Below the pieces are notes generated by a model. It did not search any database, was not told the DNA's origin, and saw only the letters and a list, made by a program, of their open reading frames with translations. Position numbers and translations under genes: made by a program. Source: Tillus elongatus (taxonomy: Eukaryota > Arthropoda > Insecta > Coleoptera > Cleridae). Taken from it: a stretch of DNA of 64,000 nt. Of the stretch, positions 1 to 14,699 are shown piece after piece (position 1 is the first letter of the stretch; each line of letters opens with the position of its first letter). The DNA lies in contig OZ023263.1 of assembly GCA_964006375.1 (NCBI GenBank), positions 138,293,173-138,357,172 of the forward strand. The letters are read 5' to 3'.

Positions 1-4
1 AGCC

Positions 5-188
5 AGCCTTCTAACACTAAGTGAGATATAAGACATGAAGCACGTGCCGCCACCTCGTTGCGGCACCAAGCAGTATGTTGTCACGACAGCCCCAAATAAC
101 ACAAAGTGTTGAAAAGTAGAGACTGTATACAACCAACTAACAATTTAGTAAATTGTCAGCCTTGGCCAGCACTTAGTGTTAGAAGGCT
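5..188. mobile_element. Small MITE of family F with 19-bp terminal inverted repeats
   Basis: The segment begins with AGCCTTCTAACACTAAGTG (5-23) and ends with its exact reverse complement (170-188). The interior, including the motif AGTATGTTGTCACGACAGC, recurs at 5725-6330 in both orientations. There is no coding capacity. Size and terminal repeats fit a non-autonomous DNA transposon; the superfamily is not known. Confidence 0.6.
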
Positions 189-253
189 TTTACTTTTTTT
201 TTGAAATAACGGGAAATATGAAAAATCGGGTCTGTCTCGTTTTCGCTGCGCCA

Positions 254-256
<3 letters not shown>

Positions 257-325
<69 letters not shown>

Positions 326-672
326 CCGATAACTCAAAAAATAATGTGCCCATTTTAACGAAAATGGGAGGTACCTTTCTTTTGTAAATGGCTTGGATAA
401 GTTCGTTAGCAAGGAACATCGGACTAGGTTTTCCGGAAAAATTTTTGATTTCACTCGGGACATTTTTTGGACTCCGAAACTGACAAAGCTATGCTAACCA
501 AATTTGGTACGTAGGTTTACGTTGTAAAAAGTTAATTATATATCAAAATATAGATCTCTATGTTACAAGAAAAAAAGTTATAAGCACTTAATTAAAAAAA
601 TATTTGGTGCCAGATTATTTCTATGAAAATTCACTACTATAACGTACTGGTTGCGTCCATACTTTTTTACAA
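257..672 (+). repeat. TA-linked repeat, family M, with (TA)n head
   Basis: A (TA)n array (257-321) is followed by CCGATAACTCAAAAAATAAT and a conserved body (TTTGTAAATGGCTTGGATAA, then GTTCGTTAGC). It ends near 640-665 in a variant of the terminal motif CATAACGCACTTGCTGCGTC. The same order, microsatellite first and this motif last, recurs many times in the window, so the microsatellite appears to be part of the element. It is non-coding; reading frames through the TA array are artefacts. Confidence 0.7.
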
Positions 673-1289
673 TTGTCATAATTATCTCCGCTTATCGGGG
701 TCAGTTCGTCTTCCAGTAAGTTCACTGATATTATAGAAAGGATTGTGAATCAAAAATGACTTTATTTTTAAAGCAGCCCAATGTATCTTCAGCGTTGACT
801 TCGTGAGAAAGTATATTAAAATAAAAACAGCCTGCATATACATGTGATCTTTTTTATACCGCCTACTGATAATTTGGCAAGTAGATATCATTCCTTGCTA
901 GGTAGAGTAGCTGCGAACTTACTGTTTTTGATCAAGCTGTTCCTACGTGTATATGTGAAACTTAAGCATTTATATAAATATACCCCTGTGGCAGTCAATT
1001 TTTTTGCCTTAAAAGTAGTCCTGAAGGATTCATATGGTTGAAGTCTAAAAATCGGGCATTTTTGGCATACGAAAACCCCATGTGTATCATTTGCATGCCC
1101 CCATATTATTATGTTGTATGCTAGCACACTATATACTAAAGCAAAATACACATTAACAAGAGCTTTTTTTTATTTGGGGGTTCTTCAGCTTCACGGTGCA
1201 AAAATAGGCCTAACTTAATTTTCTCGATATTCTTTCTATCGGGGTCTCCCGTGAAACCCGATTATATATAATTAATATCTACTGGGGCT
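673..1289. other. Unassigned A+T-rich sequence
   Basis: I see no gene, RNA or known repeat here. Short open frames on both strands overlap each other and show no domain. Confidence 0.5.
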
Positions 1290-1721
<432 letters not shown>

Positions 1722-2137
1722 GGGGTGCGTAAATAGTATTGCACAAAAGGGGTTTATGCAGAAAGGGCTTCACATTTAAATTTATTTATTTAAATGCCCA
1801 ACAGAAACACTTTTATTTTAGGTCCCTTTTTTGACAAAGCTTTTTAGTAATTTTGATTATAAAACATGATATTATAAACAATTTAAATCGTTTTAGAGAA
1901 AAACGCAATTGAACATTTCATAGCATCGGAAAGGAATTTCAAGTAAGATACAGTAGAAAAACTTGTAATTCGGAATAATAAACAAAATGGTTTAATAAAA
2001 ATAACGAACTCCAATTAACTGTTCTATGTGGCCTCCTCCTACTTTTACGCTTTTTATCATTGTTTTGATGAACGACTTTTCCAACATTAAAAAATATTAT
2101 TGTGTCTCCTAATAAAATTAGCCGCATCTTGTTCATT

Positions 2138-2645
2138 TCATGAAGGAATTTCATTGGCATAGACTAACACTTCAGATGCCCCCAAAAATAGAAATCCACT
2201 GGTTATATGCTTGTTCAAATTGAGTCGACAGAACTGTAATCGTCGTGGAATATCTCTTGGAAGTAAATTTTGTACTGGAGTGAAGTGATCAGGATAGAAG
2301 TTCTCTTTTCCTGGAATTCTAATAATAGATGACTGGCTTACCCCTGTTGCCGCTGTCAGACGACGTGAACTTAATTCATTATTCTCTTTTACTCCAAGCA
2401 AAATTTCATCTTCTTGATTAGGTGTTATTTGTTTCGGACGACCTCCCTGATTTTTATTGCGGGATGACCATGTTTTGCCCAAACGACGGTATAAGTTTGC
2501 AAAAGTTTTAAGATTTGTTTGCCTTCTGTTTGCATTTAACAATTCAGATCTTCTGGATGCCGATGGGGCGCAAAAATGTTGTTGTGCGAATAGACAAATC
2601 ATAATCCGCATTTCTTCATTGGTAAAATGATTATGTCGTAGTATT
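2138..2645 (-). pseudogene. Mariner-like transposase, N-terminal DNA-binding remnant
   Basis: The 157-residue frame carries the paired helix-turn-helix region of DUF4817-type transposases common in insects: TFANLYRRLG, then GGRPKQITPNQEDEIL, then ELSSRRLTAATGVSQSS, then HFTPVQNLLPRDIPRRLQFC. In intact relatives this region binds the terminal repeats and is followed by a DDE catalytic domain. Here the frame ends shortly after RLQFC and no catalytic domain follows, so the gene is truncated. The frame is open upstream of the first ATG (to about 2645), so the true start is unclear. Family assignment is by motif recognition. Confidence 0.75.
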
Positions 2646-3424
2646 TCAATGGAAAAAGTAACGTAACGATAACTTTTGTTAGTGACTTTTTAAAAATACA
2701 ACAATTTAATAAACTAACAGAAAAAAATTATGCACTCACAATGAATGACATTAACCAACAACAATTATCTGACAGCGCAAAGCACACTCTTCATAAATCA
2801 AATATTGTTGGAAATTCCTTTCCGAGGCTCTGAAATGTTCGGAACAAGTATTACCATTTTACATTAAACTGATGTTTATGTCATGTCTTATAATCAAAAT
2901 TACTTTAAAGTTTCGTCAAAAGAAGTATGAACCAATTTCATCAGGGATAGCTCATGTAGCGCCCCCTGTAACTGGATGCCGATCGGGCGCAAAAATGTTG
3001 TTGTGCGAATACACAAATCATAATCCGCATTTCTTCATTGGTAAAATGATTAGGCCGTGGTATTTCAATGGAAAAAGTAACATAACGATAACTTGTTAGT
3101 GACTTTTTAAAAATACAACAATTTAATAAACTAACAGAAAAAAATTATACACTCACAATAAATGACATTAACCAACAACAATTATCTGACAGCGCAGAGT
3201 ACAGTCTTCATAAATCAAATATTGTTGGAAATTCCTTTCCGAGGCTCTGAAATGTTCAATTACGTTTTTCTCGACGATTGAAATTAACAAGTAGGAACAA
3301 GTATAACCATTTTACATTAAACTGATGTTTATGTCATGTCTTATAATCAAAATTACTTTAAAGTTTCGTCAAAAGAAGTATGAACCAATTTCATCAGGGA
3401 TAGCTCATGTAGCGCCCCCTGTAA
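2557..3424. repeat. Direct tandem duplication of ~0.42-0.45 kb
   Basis: 2557-2973 is repeated at about 2974-3424, from GATGCCGAT-GGGCGCAAAAATG to TGTAGCGCCCCCTGTAAC. The copies differ by a few substitutions. The second copy keeps ~36 bp (about 3257-3292) that the first has lost. This duplicates the transposon right end plus the first codons of the transposase. Confidence 0.85.
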
Positions 3425-3425
3425 C

Positions 3426-4856
3426 AAAATGTAAAATAATAAGTAAAATAATATTTCTTGCCTAAAGTTCTACCTCTGTGCCAATTTTGATAACGATTTA
3501 TGAATATGTTGTGAAATTATTGGCAAAAAACGAAAAAAATATATATATCACACTTAATAATCTGTATCTTTTTGTACAGCAACATTTTATTAGGGCATGT
3601 TTGGCCCAATACTCATATTTTGGTCCAAATAACCTGCGCTTACTCTCTGTCCCAATAGTTATGTTATGACTCACCTTGTATATTTTTTAAGAGCTACTCT
3701 GCCGATAATAATAATCTATATCTTGAAGATTTGTGCATTTTATGACATTACACTGATCCGTCTTTTGCACCAGATTCAACCGGTTTTTAAATTAAAAAAG
3801 AGGTTATTGAATTCCATTCCTTTCCAATACATACAGCTTCTTATATAGTGCAGTTCATGTATGTATAACCCACGTTCCTGTAGTAAATCTTATTCTCTTA
3901 TTCCTGTCTTTTTCACCATTCGCTGTTCCATATTTCATATTTATGAATACAATGACCTGTACGGGATCGTCTGAAAAAGCTACTTACTGCTGATTTCTTC
4001 CCATGTGTCATTATTTGCCCTTCTAAGACTGCAGTTACGAATTCTTTATCAACCTATGGGAACGGTGAGATTTTCAAACGATACTCTACTTCTAATAAGG
4101 TTTTGTAATCAGTTAATGCCGATGCTGTTTACAATGGAGATTAAGATTGACAAAAACAAGTTGCTGTATTGTATAGAGTAAAAGTCAGTTTAGGAGCAGA
4201 GTAAGCTTATTCATTTTGAAATTTATCATTTTCAAAAAGTTCGGAAAATATTCAGAAAAACAGGTTATCTGTTCTGTTTAGTTTTGTTGCACTCATTTTA
4301 TTTGATGAAACTTTAAGCAAGGAACTTGATTTTTTTTTAACGGTTTACGTCGAATTGAGTAACTTTTGTTTTGAGGTGTTACATAAAATTATGGCTAACT
4401 TTCTGCTTCTTTATAGGTGCAGTGTTCGGGTTTTCTCTGCTTAAATGTTGTTTTATTCTTTATTGTATTTTAAAAATAGGCTACCTTCCATGTTATACAG
4501 TTAAGCAATTATCTGCCTTAAATATTTTTGATAAAATGCAAAAAAAAAATCCTGGCTTAAAAAATAATCTGTGACATTTAAAAGCAATACGTTTAGGTAA
4601 ACTCTGTAAAACTTGAAAACTGTGGCAAGCAGCAATAGAAAGCCTGTTGTACCCTCTATGAGGCTAATTTTCTTAGCTAAACGATTCTTATGTATAAAAA
4701 ACACGTTTGTAGTTTTAACAAATGTACGCTTGCTCACTAATATTATGGTATGAGTAGATGCATATTAGTAACACTCTGTTAAACGTTTTAAGAAGACATT
4801 TACCTTTATCATCAACTACCAGTGAAACGAATATTACTGAAAAATTACTTTAAAAT
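3426..4856. other. Unassigned A+T-rich sequence
   Basis: No gene, RNA or recognised repeat is visible. Open frames are short and lack any domain signature. Confidence 0.5.
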
Positions 4857-5720
<864 letters not shown>

Positions 5721-5724
5721 CATA

Positions 5725-6330
5725 GTGGGATGTAAGACAGGAGTCTCCATCTCGTTGCGGAACCAAGTAGTATGTTGTCACGACAGCTCCAAATAACACA
5801 AAATTTAATAAAATAGAGACTGTCTACAACCAACTAACAATTTTGTAAATTGTCAGCCCTGGCCCCTTTCTTTCCTAATATAGGGACAATGTATGTAAGG
5901 CTAGATGTATTCTCACCACAATTAGAACCGCAGACCAGTTTCGCTGCAATTAGAGCTCGTCAGTACGGTAATACTAATTGCAGCGAGAACACACCGATAA
6001 AGTAAGACGGCTATGGTAGCCAGCCTCACAGACCATAGGGATATGTAAGACAGGGGTCATATACATACATACATTGTCCATATATTAGGAAAGAAATGAG
6101 CCATAATTTACAAAATTGTTGGTTGTACACAGTCTCTATTTTATAACATTTGGTATTATTTGGAGCTATCGTGACAACATACTACTTGGTTCCGCAACGA
6201 GATGGCGACTTCTGTCTTACATTACACTATGTTCTGTGAGGCTGGCTAACATAGCCGTCTTACTTTATAGGTGTGTTCTCTCGGTTATAATTGTGGTGAG
6301 ACTACATCTAGCCTTACATTAATACAGGTT
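5725..6330. repeat. Family F units in inverted arrangement
   Basis: A unit with TCTCGTTGCGGAACCAAGTA and GTAAGACGGCTATG is present once forward (5725-6060) and once inverted (6063-6325), with the two halves circularly permuted relative to each other. The forward copy also holds a small internal inverted repeat (GCTGCAATTAGAGC / TAATTGCAGCG). No protein is coded. Confidence 0.65.
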
Positions 6331-6383
6331 ATTCGAAAATTGTACACTTTTTTTTAAAACCACGTTAAGCGAAAAATGTTGAA

Positions 6384-8186
6384 TAAAACACCCTGTATGT
6401 TATTACCTCATTGTCTTCTGAATTTAGTAACCTTTCCCGTGGTACATGCGTTCCCTTTACCTATCTTTTCTAGTTTTGATGATATTGAAGATTTTAGCTG
6501 AAATTAAATTCACGTGATTATTTTTGGTGTTTTGCATAGTAGCCCATTGACTACTGACATTGGTGTCCAATGCAGTTATAATAACTTACAAACTATCTGT
6601 TTTTATGATTTTTGTCCATTATAGATTGTTGCAAATAAGTAAATACCTAGCAAGTACTCTTCAATTGAATTTTGAGCATCGTGGAAAACAATGGAAACTG
6701 TTCAAATACAGATATTTAGAGCTTGTTTTATGCATGACGAATGAGATAAGATAGCAGAAAGAACTTGTCGATACTTGTCGATTATTCAATGAAAGATATC
6801 CTAATTTTTCCTGAATGAACGTTATCAAATTTAAAAGAATAGAGTTAAATTTTATACGCTGTGGAAACACAAGCACTGTAAAAATCCATAATAAACAAAT
6901 TACAGGTATAGAATCCTAAACAACTTAATGAATTAAAGCTTACAACTAACTCATAAATAAATTATAAATAACAACACAATGTTTATAAATGCTCTATGTC
7001 ACTTCCGTTCTGCTCCAGGCATCGAATGATTCTTCAAAGAACTTCATTGGCTGTAGCGTTCCTAACCTACGTGTTATCCAGCTCTGCAAAAGCAGTTCTC
7101 ACTTTTTCTAAGAGTTCTTCCCTGGTATGGACTGCGGTGGCATACACTTTATTTTTAATATAACAACACAATTAACAGTCAAGTGGGCTCAGGTCAGGTG
7201 ATCGTGGGTGCCATGGACCATTACGTCCAATCAAATGATCCTTGAATACACTCGTTAGTTCGTAATGAAAATGTCGAGAGGAGTGTGCTGGGGCACCATC
7301 CAGTTGATACCAGCAATTGAGGTAGACACTCAAAGGTAACTCGTCCAAAAAGTTGGTTACAACTTCTCTTAGAACCTGTGGGTTTTCTGCAGCCCGGCAG
7401 TGCCAATTTCTTTTATTAATGAAGCCTTCTGGGAAAAATTTAGACTCATCGATCCAGATAAACTTTTGTACTGTAAAGCTAAAATCTTTCACAGAAATGA
7501 ATCCGTTTCATATCATTCCCTACTTGAACTGTTGTGAAAGTGTAGTTATACATTTTACGATTCCTCAGAATTCTTTGTACGGGGGGAAAAGGATATTCAT
7601 AGGTCTTGTAAAGCCGATCTTATTGAACTATGAGGATAAGCATATGATGATAGAGTACACTTACTTCACTATCTTTTATACCTGTAATTGGTTTATTGTG
7701 GATTTTTACAGTGTTTGTCTTTTCATAGCGTATAAAATTCGACGCTATTCTTTTAAATTTTGTTACATCCATTCGGGCAAATAAGGATGTCTTTAATTGA
7801 ATAATCGACAAGTTCCTTCGGCTATCTTACCACATTCTCCATGCAAATAAAACAAGTGCAAAATATCTGTATTTGAATAGTTTCCATAGTTTTCCATTTT
7901 GTCCAGAACTCATTTGAAGGCGACTAACTAGGTATATTTATTTTGAAACAATCTATCAAGCCAAAAATAATAAAAGCATATCTTTTTAAGCTGTTATAAC
8001 CTCAGTGGACACTAATTTCAGTAGGCTACTATGCAAAACACAAAAATATTTACATGAATTTAAGTTTAGCTAAAATCTTAAATAACATCAAAACTAGAAG
8101 AGATAGGTATAGGGAACTCATATACCACTGGAAAGGTTATCCACTCAAAAAGACAATGAGGTCATAACATACAGGATGTTTCATTT
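6384..8186 (-). mobile_element. Mariner-like element inside ~0.5-kb inverted repeats
   Basis: 6384-6914 is an imperfect inverted copy of about 7672-8186. The outer ends are ACACCCTGTATGTTATTACC on the left and the reverse of ACATCCTGTATGTTATGACC on the right, followed inward by CTCATTGTC in both. A DDE transposase remnant lies between the arms on the minus strand. The long arms suggest a foldback derivative of a Tc1/mariner element. No target-site duplication was established. Confidence 0.65.
6983..7535 (-). pseudogene. Mariner-like DDE transposase, C-terminal remnant
   Basis: The minus strand reads FIWIDESKFFPEGFINKRNW (first catalytic Asp), then after a deletion LDGAPAHSS (second Asp; intact relatives usually have QHDG), then GPWHPRSPDLSPLDC (third Asp region), and a C-terminal tail YIKNKVYATAVHTREELLEK to a stop at 6983-6985. 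Stops inside the tail and an out-of-frame upstream piece (NDMKRIHFCERF, about 7500-7535) show decay. The segment between the first and second catalytic residues is largely missing. The domain order matches DUF4817-type mariner-like transposases of arthropods. Confidence 0.8.
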
Positions 8187-8209
8187 AAAAATTTTGACTT
8201 AAGGCGGTT

Positions 8210-8345
8210 TGAAGTTTTCAAAACAGTGTTTGCGAAAACCCTGTGTTAACAAATGAAATTCTGATTTGATATATCGAAAGAAAACTATTAGCTGTTTGTA
8301 TGTGCCAATTACTGTAATAGTCTGTTGCTAAATGGCCGAGATACA
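8210..8345 (-). repeat. Family E fragment, inverted
   Basis: The reverse complement matches 5600-5716, sharing ACATACAAACAGCTAATAG and the stretch AAATCAGAA-TTCATTT. With the 5292-5720 copy it brackets the family F block and the mariner-like element in opposite orientation. Confidence 0.6.
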
Positions 8346-8418
8346 CATTAAAAAAACCACTAATGAGCGCGATTTAGGACACCTGGAACCCAAATCCGAG
8401 GTGGCTTTCAGACTATAT

Positions 8419-8478
<60 letters not shown>
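8346..8478. repeat. Short repeat fragment plus (TA)n
   Basis: ACTAATGAGCGCGATTTAGG and the following ~50 bp match 29,270-29,330 (family N, whose core is GAAAAATTCACTAATGGGGA). A (TA)n array fills 8422-8477. Confidence 0.5.
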
Positions 8479-8481
<3 letters not shown>

Positions 8482-8805
8482 ATTTGTATTTACTGTAGTG
8501 TATGGTTTTATAATATGTGATTATAAGTACTTTATTATTTTTAGACTTTATTATGTATATTTGTAAATAATATTGATGAAAACTTGTGATTGTAGTTTTG
8601 TTTACTGTTCCAAGTGTTGGAATATAATTATAATGGTAATAAAACTAATGAAAGCTTACTTTTTTGTTCTTATATATGTATATTTACCTGTTTCTTTTTC
8701 TTTTTCCTTACCTCGGCTAGCTATCAGACACTCTAATGAGCAAAAGACCACAACCTGAGGGCGTTCTAATGAGTTCAGGTTCCAAATAATATATTATCCC
8801 CTATA

Positions 8806-8879
<74 letters not shown>

Positions 8880-9126
8880 TATAAAGGAATCAAAATAAAG
8901 CACTACTTTTCAAAATAACAATTCTATTATATTCAAATCACCTTAAATTATTGCACAAAACCGATACCTAATAATGAAAATTTCTTAAATTAATAAATTT
9001 TGTATTTATACTGGCCAGCGAGATATTTTTTTGAAATTTTAGTTATGTTTTGCCTAATCAAAATATATCTATATTGGTCTATAGATCCTTTAGTATCATT
9101 ATGGATAAACCCCTTATTCTAGTGCA
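8479..9126 (-). mobile_element. Solo LTR, family LTR1
   Basis: About 650 bp aligned along its length with 16,970-17,817, sharing GTATTTACTGTAG, GTATATTTGTAAATAA, CAGCTAGCTATCAGACAC-type text and ATGGATAAACCCCTTATTC. On the plus strand it opens with TG and closes with CA. It contains a degenerate TA array (8807-8880). With no adjoining internal region it is best read as a solo LTR left by recombination. Exact ends are uncertain because CTTAA follows both copies. Confidence 0.6.
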
Positions 9127-10174
9127 CTTAAGGGTGGCATTTAGCTATCACTTTAATATAGGAAAACAAGGCCTCCTTATATTGTAATTATCTGAAAAAA
9201 TACTAGGTCTACGGGAACAATTTAAAAAGGTGTATAATCTAGACAAACCACAAGTGGTGATGAATGTTTGCAAATTTCAAAAAATGTTTTGTGTTATTAG
9301 TTATAATTCATTGAAATTCACCTAAATATTCCAATGATTTAGATAAGATTATATATACGAACATGTTCCAAAAGAGATGACTTTTACCTGCAGGAACATG
9401 TAAAGATTCGATTGCAATAAAATCTAAGTATGTAGCCCTTCTAGTTTTTTTTTAAATTATGTTTTTATTAAATGTACACAGACTACGTTTTCTAGCGCTG
9501 CCCGAGGCAAAATCAGTACAAGTGCAACTGTATTGTCACTGAGCTGAGCCATTATAAGTTTGGTAACTGTATAACAGATGCCGTCCGCGTCGGATGAAAT
9601 GACCGGCTGCCTCCGGCCTAAACAGTGTTGTCAGTGTTATAAAAAACTCACTTAAATTGAATACTTCGATAACCATAAGCTTTTCACAACGTAAAATAAA
9701 TGAGTTAGTTAACAATGATGAAAATAACCGTAAAATATGCCTCTGACATTAATTTTACAATGCATTATTTGACGAACAAAATTTAATCGGGGGCTTAAAC
9801 ATTCACTTTTCGTTTATCAAATAAATCATTTTATGATTTCCGTGCAATAAGCTTAGAAACTTTCTACAGAGAAAATTATACTTATAAAATTACCTAGAAA
9901 AAAGGATATAAGAATATCCTCACACTTTTATTATGACCGAATCACATTAACAATGTTATAAATTATATTGAAGTAAAAAATAAAATAATTGAATTAAATT
10001 GTTTTGATGGTTCATCCACCAATTCTTAGTTGCTAGTGCCTTTACAATGTTACAAATATTATGGTAGGAGTAAATAAGTAAGTAGAATGTATGTACTAAT
10101 TTTGCACTACAGTAAAGATATTGGATATGACTGCAAATGTATGGGTTTAGCTATTTAATGTTTATAAATATAAT
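9127..10174. other. Unassigned A+T-rich sequence
   Basis: Nothing recognisable. A short GC-rich island near 9585-9625 (GATGCCGTCCGCGTCGG) stands out but no frame or known element accounts for it. Confidence 0.5.
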
Positions 10175-10324
<150 letters not shown>

Positions 10325-10741
10325 TTATTTATTTAACTACAACTAATTACAAAACAATTTTTTTTAATTTGTCACGTGTCTTTATATAATATTATATTTT
10401 CCACTTGTCTTTTCCGGGAAATGTATCTCTGAAAATAGTAAAGTTATTTAAATAAAACTTGGTAGGCAAATTACAATGACATAGGCTATACTACTATTAA
10501 CCAAATTGTAAGTTTTTTATTTTCCTCCTGGAGACCAAAGAAGGATACAAGGACTCAAACTTTGTGTATGATAAATGAAGTTTTTGTTTTAACACTCGGG
10601 GCTAAGAGGCCGAAAAATAGCAATACACCAGACATACATTTCGTACGAGACAAACAAAACGGAACTGTTTTCCCTTACACTTATCAATCTTGTTGCATAC
10701 AATTTCATATACCTACTTATATGTTATTTTTGTCCTTGGTC

Positions 10742-10902
10742 TTTTTAGTGAATTTTCTTAGAAAAAAATCACTAATGGGAAGATCTCGACTTTTGAATTT
10801 TGAAAACAATTTTTAAACTATTTTTATATGTTTAACTAACGATTCCTTGGTGGGTGGGGTATTAAAATTCGCTATCAAAACACACTTGCTGCATCAAGCC
10901 TT
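10742..10902 (+). repeat. Family N/M fragment
   Basis: GTGAATTTTCTTAGAAAAAA followed by CACTAATGGGAAGATC matches the family N core at 29,205. ATTCGCTATCAAAACACAC followed by TTGCTGC is a diverged family M terminus. Confidence 0.5.
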
Positions 10903-11574
10903 GGTGGTTTCTTCCCAATTATAATAAATGTTGTAATTAATATATAATGTAATTTCTAACACTGAATAACTCAGAAGAAAAGGAAACAACTATATGTGCT
11001 AATGTACTTTATTAATTAGAAAACAGAACTTTCCACGAAACAATAATCATTTTTCTCTACATAGTTGTAATTTTGCAATTAAAAAATTTATTCATTTTTA
11101 AATAACACACAATTATTGTTATACAAACAATTTTTATTAAAAGATGCATATGTGTAGAGGTTTATCAACACAATGCAAAAATTTGACCTTCAGCCAAATT
11201 GCATAATGTACTCCTTTAGAATCACATCCCCTAAAGAAATGAATTTACACATGATGGTAAATGTGGCTAAAACTAACGAGCAGGGTTACAATGAACCATA
11301 AAGCATACAATAAAGAAAATATATAGATATGTATAAATGGGGCTGAAAGTTGGCCTTTTGATAAGCAGAACAGGAAGTTGAAAAGTGGTTGCGACGACGA
11401 GACAATATTACTTTTAGGCTGTGATTATTTAACTAAAAAAGCAAAAAATTGTATTAAAAATTTAAAAAGGTAAGCTAGAGAAAACAAATAGTTATAACAA
11501 CATTAAATACAAAGCCTGCTCATTAAAATTCAAGAAATTTCAGTACCCGATTTGTATCGACAAATAATGGTAGT

Positions 11575-11577
<3 letters not shown>
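10903..11577. other. Unassigned A+T-rich sequence
   Basis: No gene or recognised repeat is visible. Confidence 0.5.
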
Positions 11578-11657
<80 letters not shown>

Positions 11658-11670
11658 ATATGTATGTATA
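11578..11670. repeat. (TA)n array grading into TGTATA
   Basis: The TA array passes into TATGTATA units at its right end, an interrupted, ageing microsatellite. Confidence 0.95.
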
Positions 11671-12261
11671 GGGGGCGTAGTAAAGCTTATTTTGGTAAAA
11701 CTGCTGCAGCTACCTCGGGTTTTTCCATACTGCAAATACATCTGTAAAGGTAATAATAAAAATGTCTTCTGATTTACTGTCCAGACGTGATTTCAATTTT
11801 TTGGTCCTGTGGCAATCGTTTCGCAGGCAAAACCATGCCTTTATCATAGAAAGAATGAATTTCCTTTGAAACGATTAATCAGGTATGAAAATGTACGTGA
11901 GGGGCTTTTACAATGTGGGATCATCAGAGCTTATCGCAGGTATAAGATTCAAATACATAATTCATCGATACCTAGAATTAGTGACAGTTTTGTTTATATG
12001 TAGTGTTATTATAAAACGAGTTTTACATAAATATACTAATATATTTTTATGTAAGTCTTCTTTATTATTTATTACGACCCAAGTTTCGGTGTAAATAAAT
12101 AAACACATATGATAATTCAGACTCGATGGTCTGTTAACTATGTCCAATAAACAATGACTAAGATATCGCATTTCTTAAAATGTTCGAAAGTTTGGTTTAC
12201 TGCCATAGTCATAACTTCACACAATAAATAAATTTAAAAAAACAGCCAAATTTGAAAATGA
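11671..12261. other. Unassigned sequence
   Basis: Short frames on both strands (up to ~70 codons) have no recognisable domain and overlap each other. No RNA gene is seen. Confidence 0.5.
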
Positions 12262-12382
<121 letters not shown>

Positions 12383-12564
12383 CAGTGACAGGGCATAGAA
12401 CCAAATTTGGGAACTGTCACTTGCTTCCAACAGCAGCATTTTTTTGCATAGCATACTGCAAAATTTTGTTTTCGAATTATGAAAATTATGGTTTTTTTCG
12501 TTTATTCAAATTGACTCGTAATGCTATATATTTTAAGGAGCTTGTGAAAATGCAAATTGTATAC

Positions 12565-13195
<631 letters not shown>

Positions 13196-13487
13196 TTTGA
13201 CAAGTCGTCAGGCAACTGAAAATACAAGAGGTACCTGAAAATGCAATATTTTGAATATCGCCCTGTAGCTCGGAAACTTAGAGGGCTAAGACAATTTTGC
13301 TTGCGATAAATTTCAATTCACAAAAAAGTAGCTAAAGTTCGCGAAAAACGCCAGGTTCTATCTTCACTAATAACCGAGATACCCAGCAATTTCAACCAAA
13401 ATGGGAGGCCTGTACAAGCACATTACAATGAACCCAAATAACTAACCATACACAAACACCTACATACATACATGGATGGATGGATGG

Positions 13488-13611
<124 letters not shown>

Positions 13612-13687
13612 TTCTGGATTCGCATCCTACCACAGCTTTTCATAAATTATAAATAATTATTAATTTGGTACTTATTAAAACATAACA

Positions 13688-13906
13688 ACTGCCGTGGCAA
13701 TGGCATTGTGGTGGAGAAAGTTGAATGCCTGCACCCGCTCTTCAGAAAGGCCGCTAAGATGTCACGCGATCTTAGGCATGTTAAACCTCCCTACACTGCG
13801 TACAAACCCTGGGAGTTAGGTTTATTATAGAGTAAGGCGAAACATATCTCTGGCGTCGGTGACTGGACATAGTCGCTGAAATAGGCAGACGGTAAAGAAA
13901 CCAAAT
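13688..13906 (+). repeat. SINE 3' body fragment
   Basis: It matches the non-tRNA part of the SINE at 22,204-22,556: GGCATTGT, AAGTTGAATG-CTGCAC, GGCGTCGGTGA and ATAGTCGCTGAAATAGGC, ending in AAAGAAACCAAATACAA. The tRNA-related head is absent, so this is a 5'-truncated or decayed copy. Confidence 0.7.
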
Positions 13907-14699
13907 ACAATAATACTTTTTAGGATAAATTTTAGGATTATTTTGAAAAACACATGATCTCCAAAGCAGTACCCGTTTTTTAAGAAAGTGACAGAAAAAT
14001 ATTAATATTCGGACACAACCAGTGCCTTATGGTAGTCAATTTTTATTAATGTACATTTTTTAAACTCAATTTTCCATTAACCTAGAAAAATACATTTACA
14101 TTATTCAGCAATTTTTTTTAATTGGTCCAATTGAGCAGCCTAATGTGTCGAAGGTTAATCAAGATTAATTTACGTTCATTTGAAGAAATGTTTTGAGAGT
14201 TTAAAAGCCTATCTAAGGAATCAAATTTTTTATGAAAATTTGCTGGAATACAGTTATTCTGTAAAACATTAGATGACTTCAAAATTCATAACGTTACTTT
14301 ATTCTCCAGCGTAATAAATGCCGAATAGACCGCTTGGACCGCTTAGAAAGGTTACAAATATAGTCTCTCCCAAGCTCATCTAAAGGCATAAGTACAATAG
14401 AATCCGCACCTTCTCCGTCCACCGCTCTTCACCGCCCCGCTTCATAAGCTTGGTATGTAAACAAAAGAGTAGATAAATGACAACATCGCTTTGCTGAGTA
14501 GGTACAAATATTGAGAGCCTTCTATAAAACGGAGGCCGAATGAGACGCCACCTGCTGAGAAGTAGTTCAATTTAGTCAGAGTTTAGGTTGAATTAAACAG
14601 TTTTTAAGGAAATCCGAAGTTCAAGATCTTTGGTAGCACTTGTCATGACAATATTTTCTATCTCTGTCGGAGATACTTCTTCGTCTAGAATATCGCAGC
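13907..14699. other. Unassigned sequence with a possible TATA box
   Basis: No gene is seen. CTTCTATAAAACGGAGGCCG (14,519-14,538) resembles an LTR-type TATA region, but no matching downstream gene or LTR boundary could be established. Confidence 0.35.

Noticed and set aside
176..463. Open frames rich in alternating I and Y on both strands at this and ~15 other TA arrays
   Set aside because: A (TA)n array is open in all frames and always gives IYIYIY; flanks show no coding signal.
14519..14545. Pol II promoter with TATA box
   Set aside because: A TATAAAA in A+T-rich DNA is weak evidence and no downstream gene or LTR edge supports it; only noted in the feature list.
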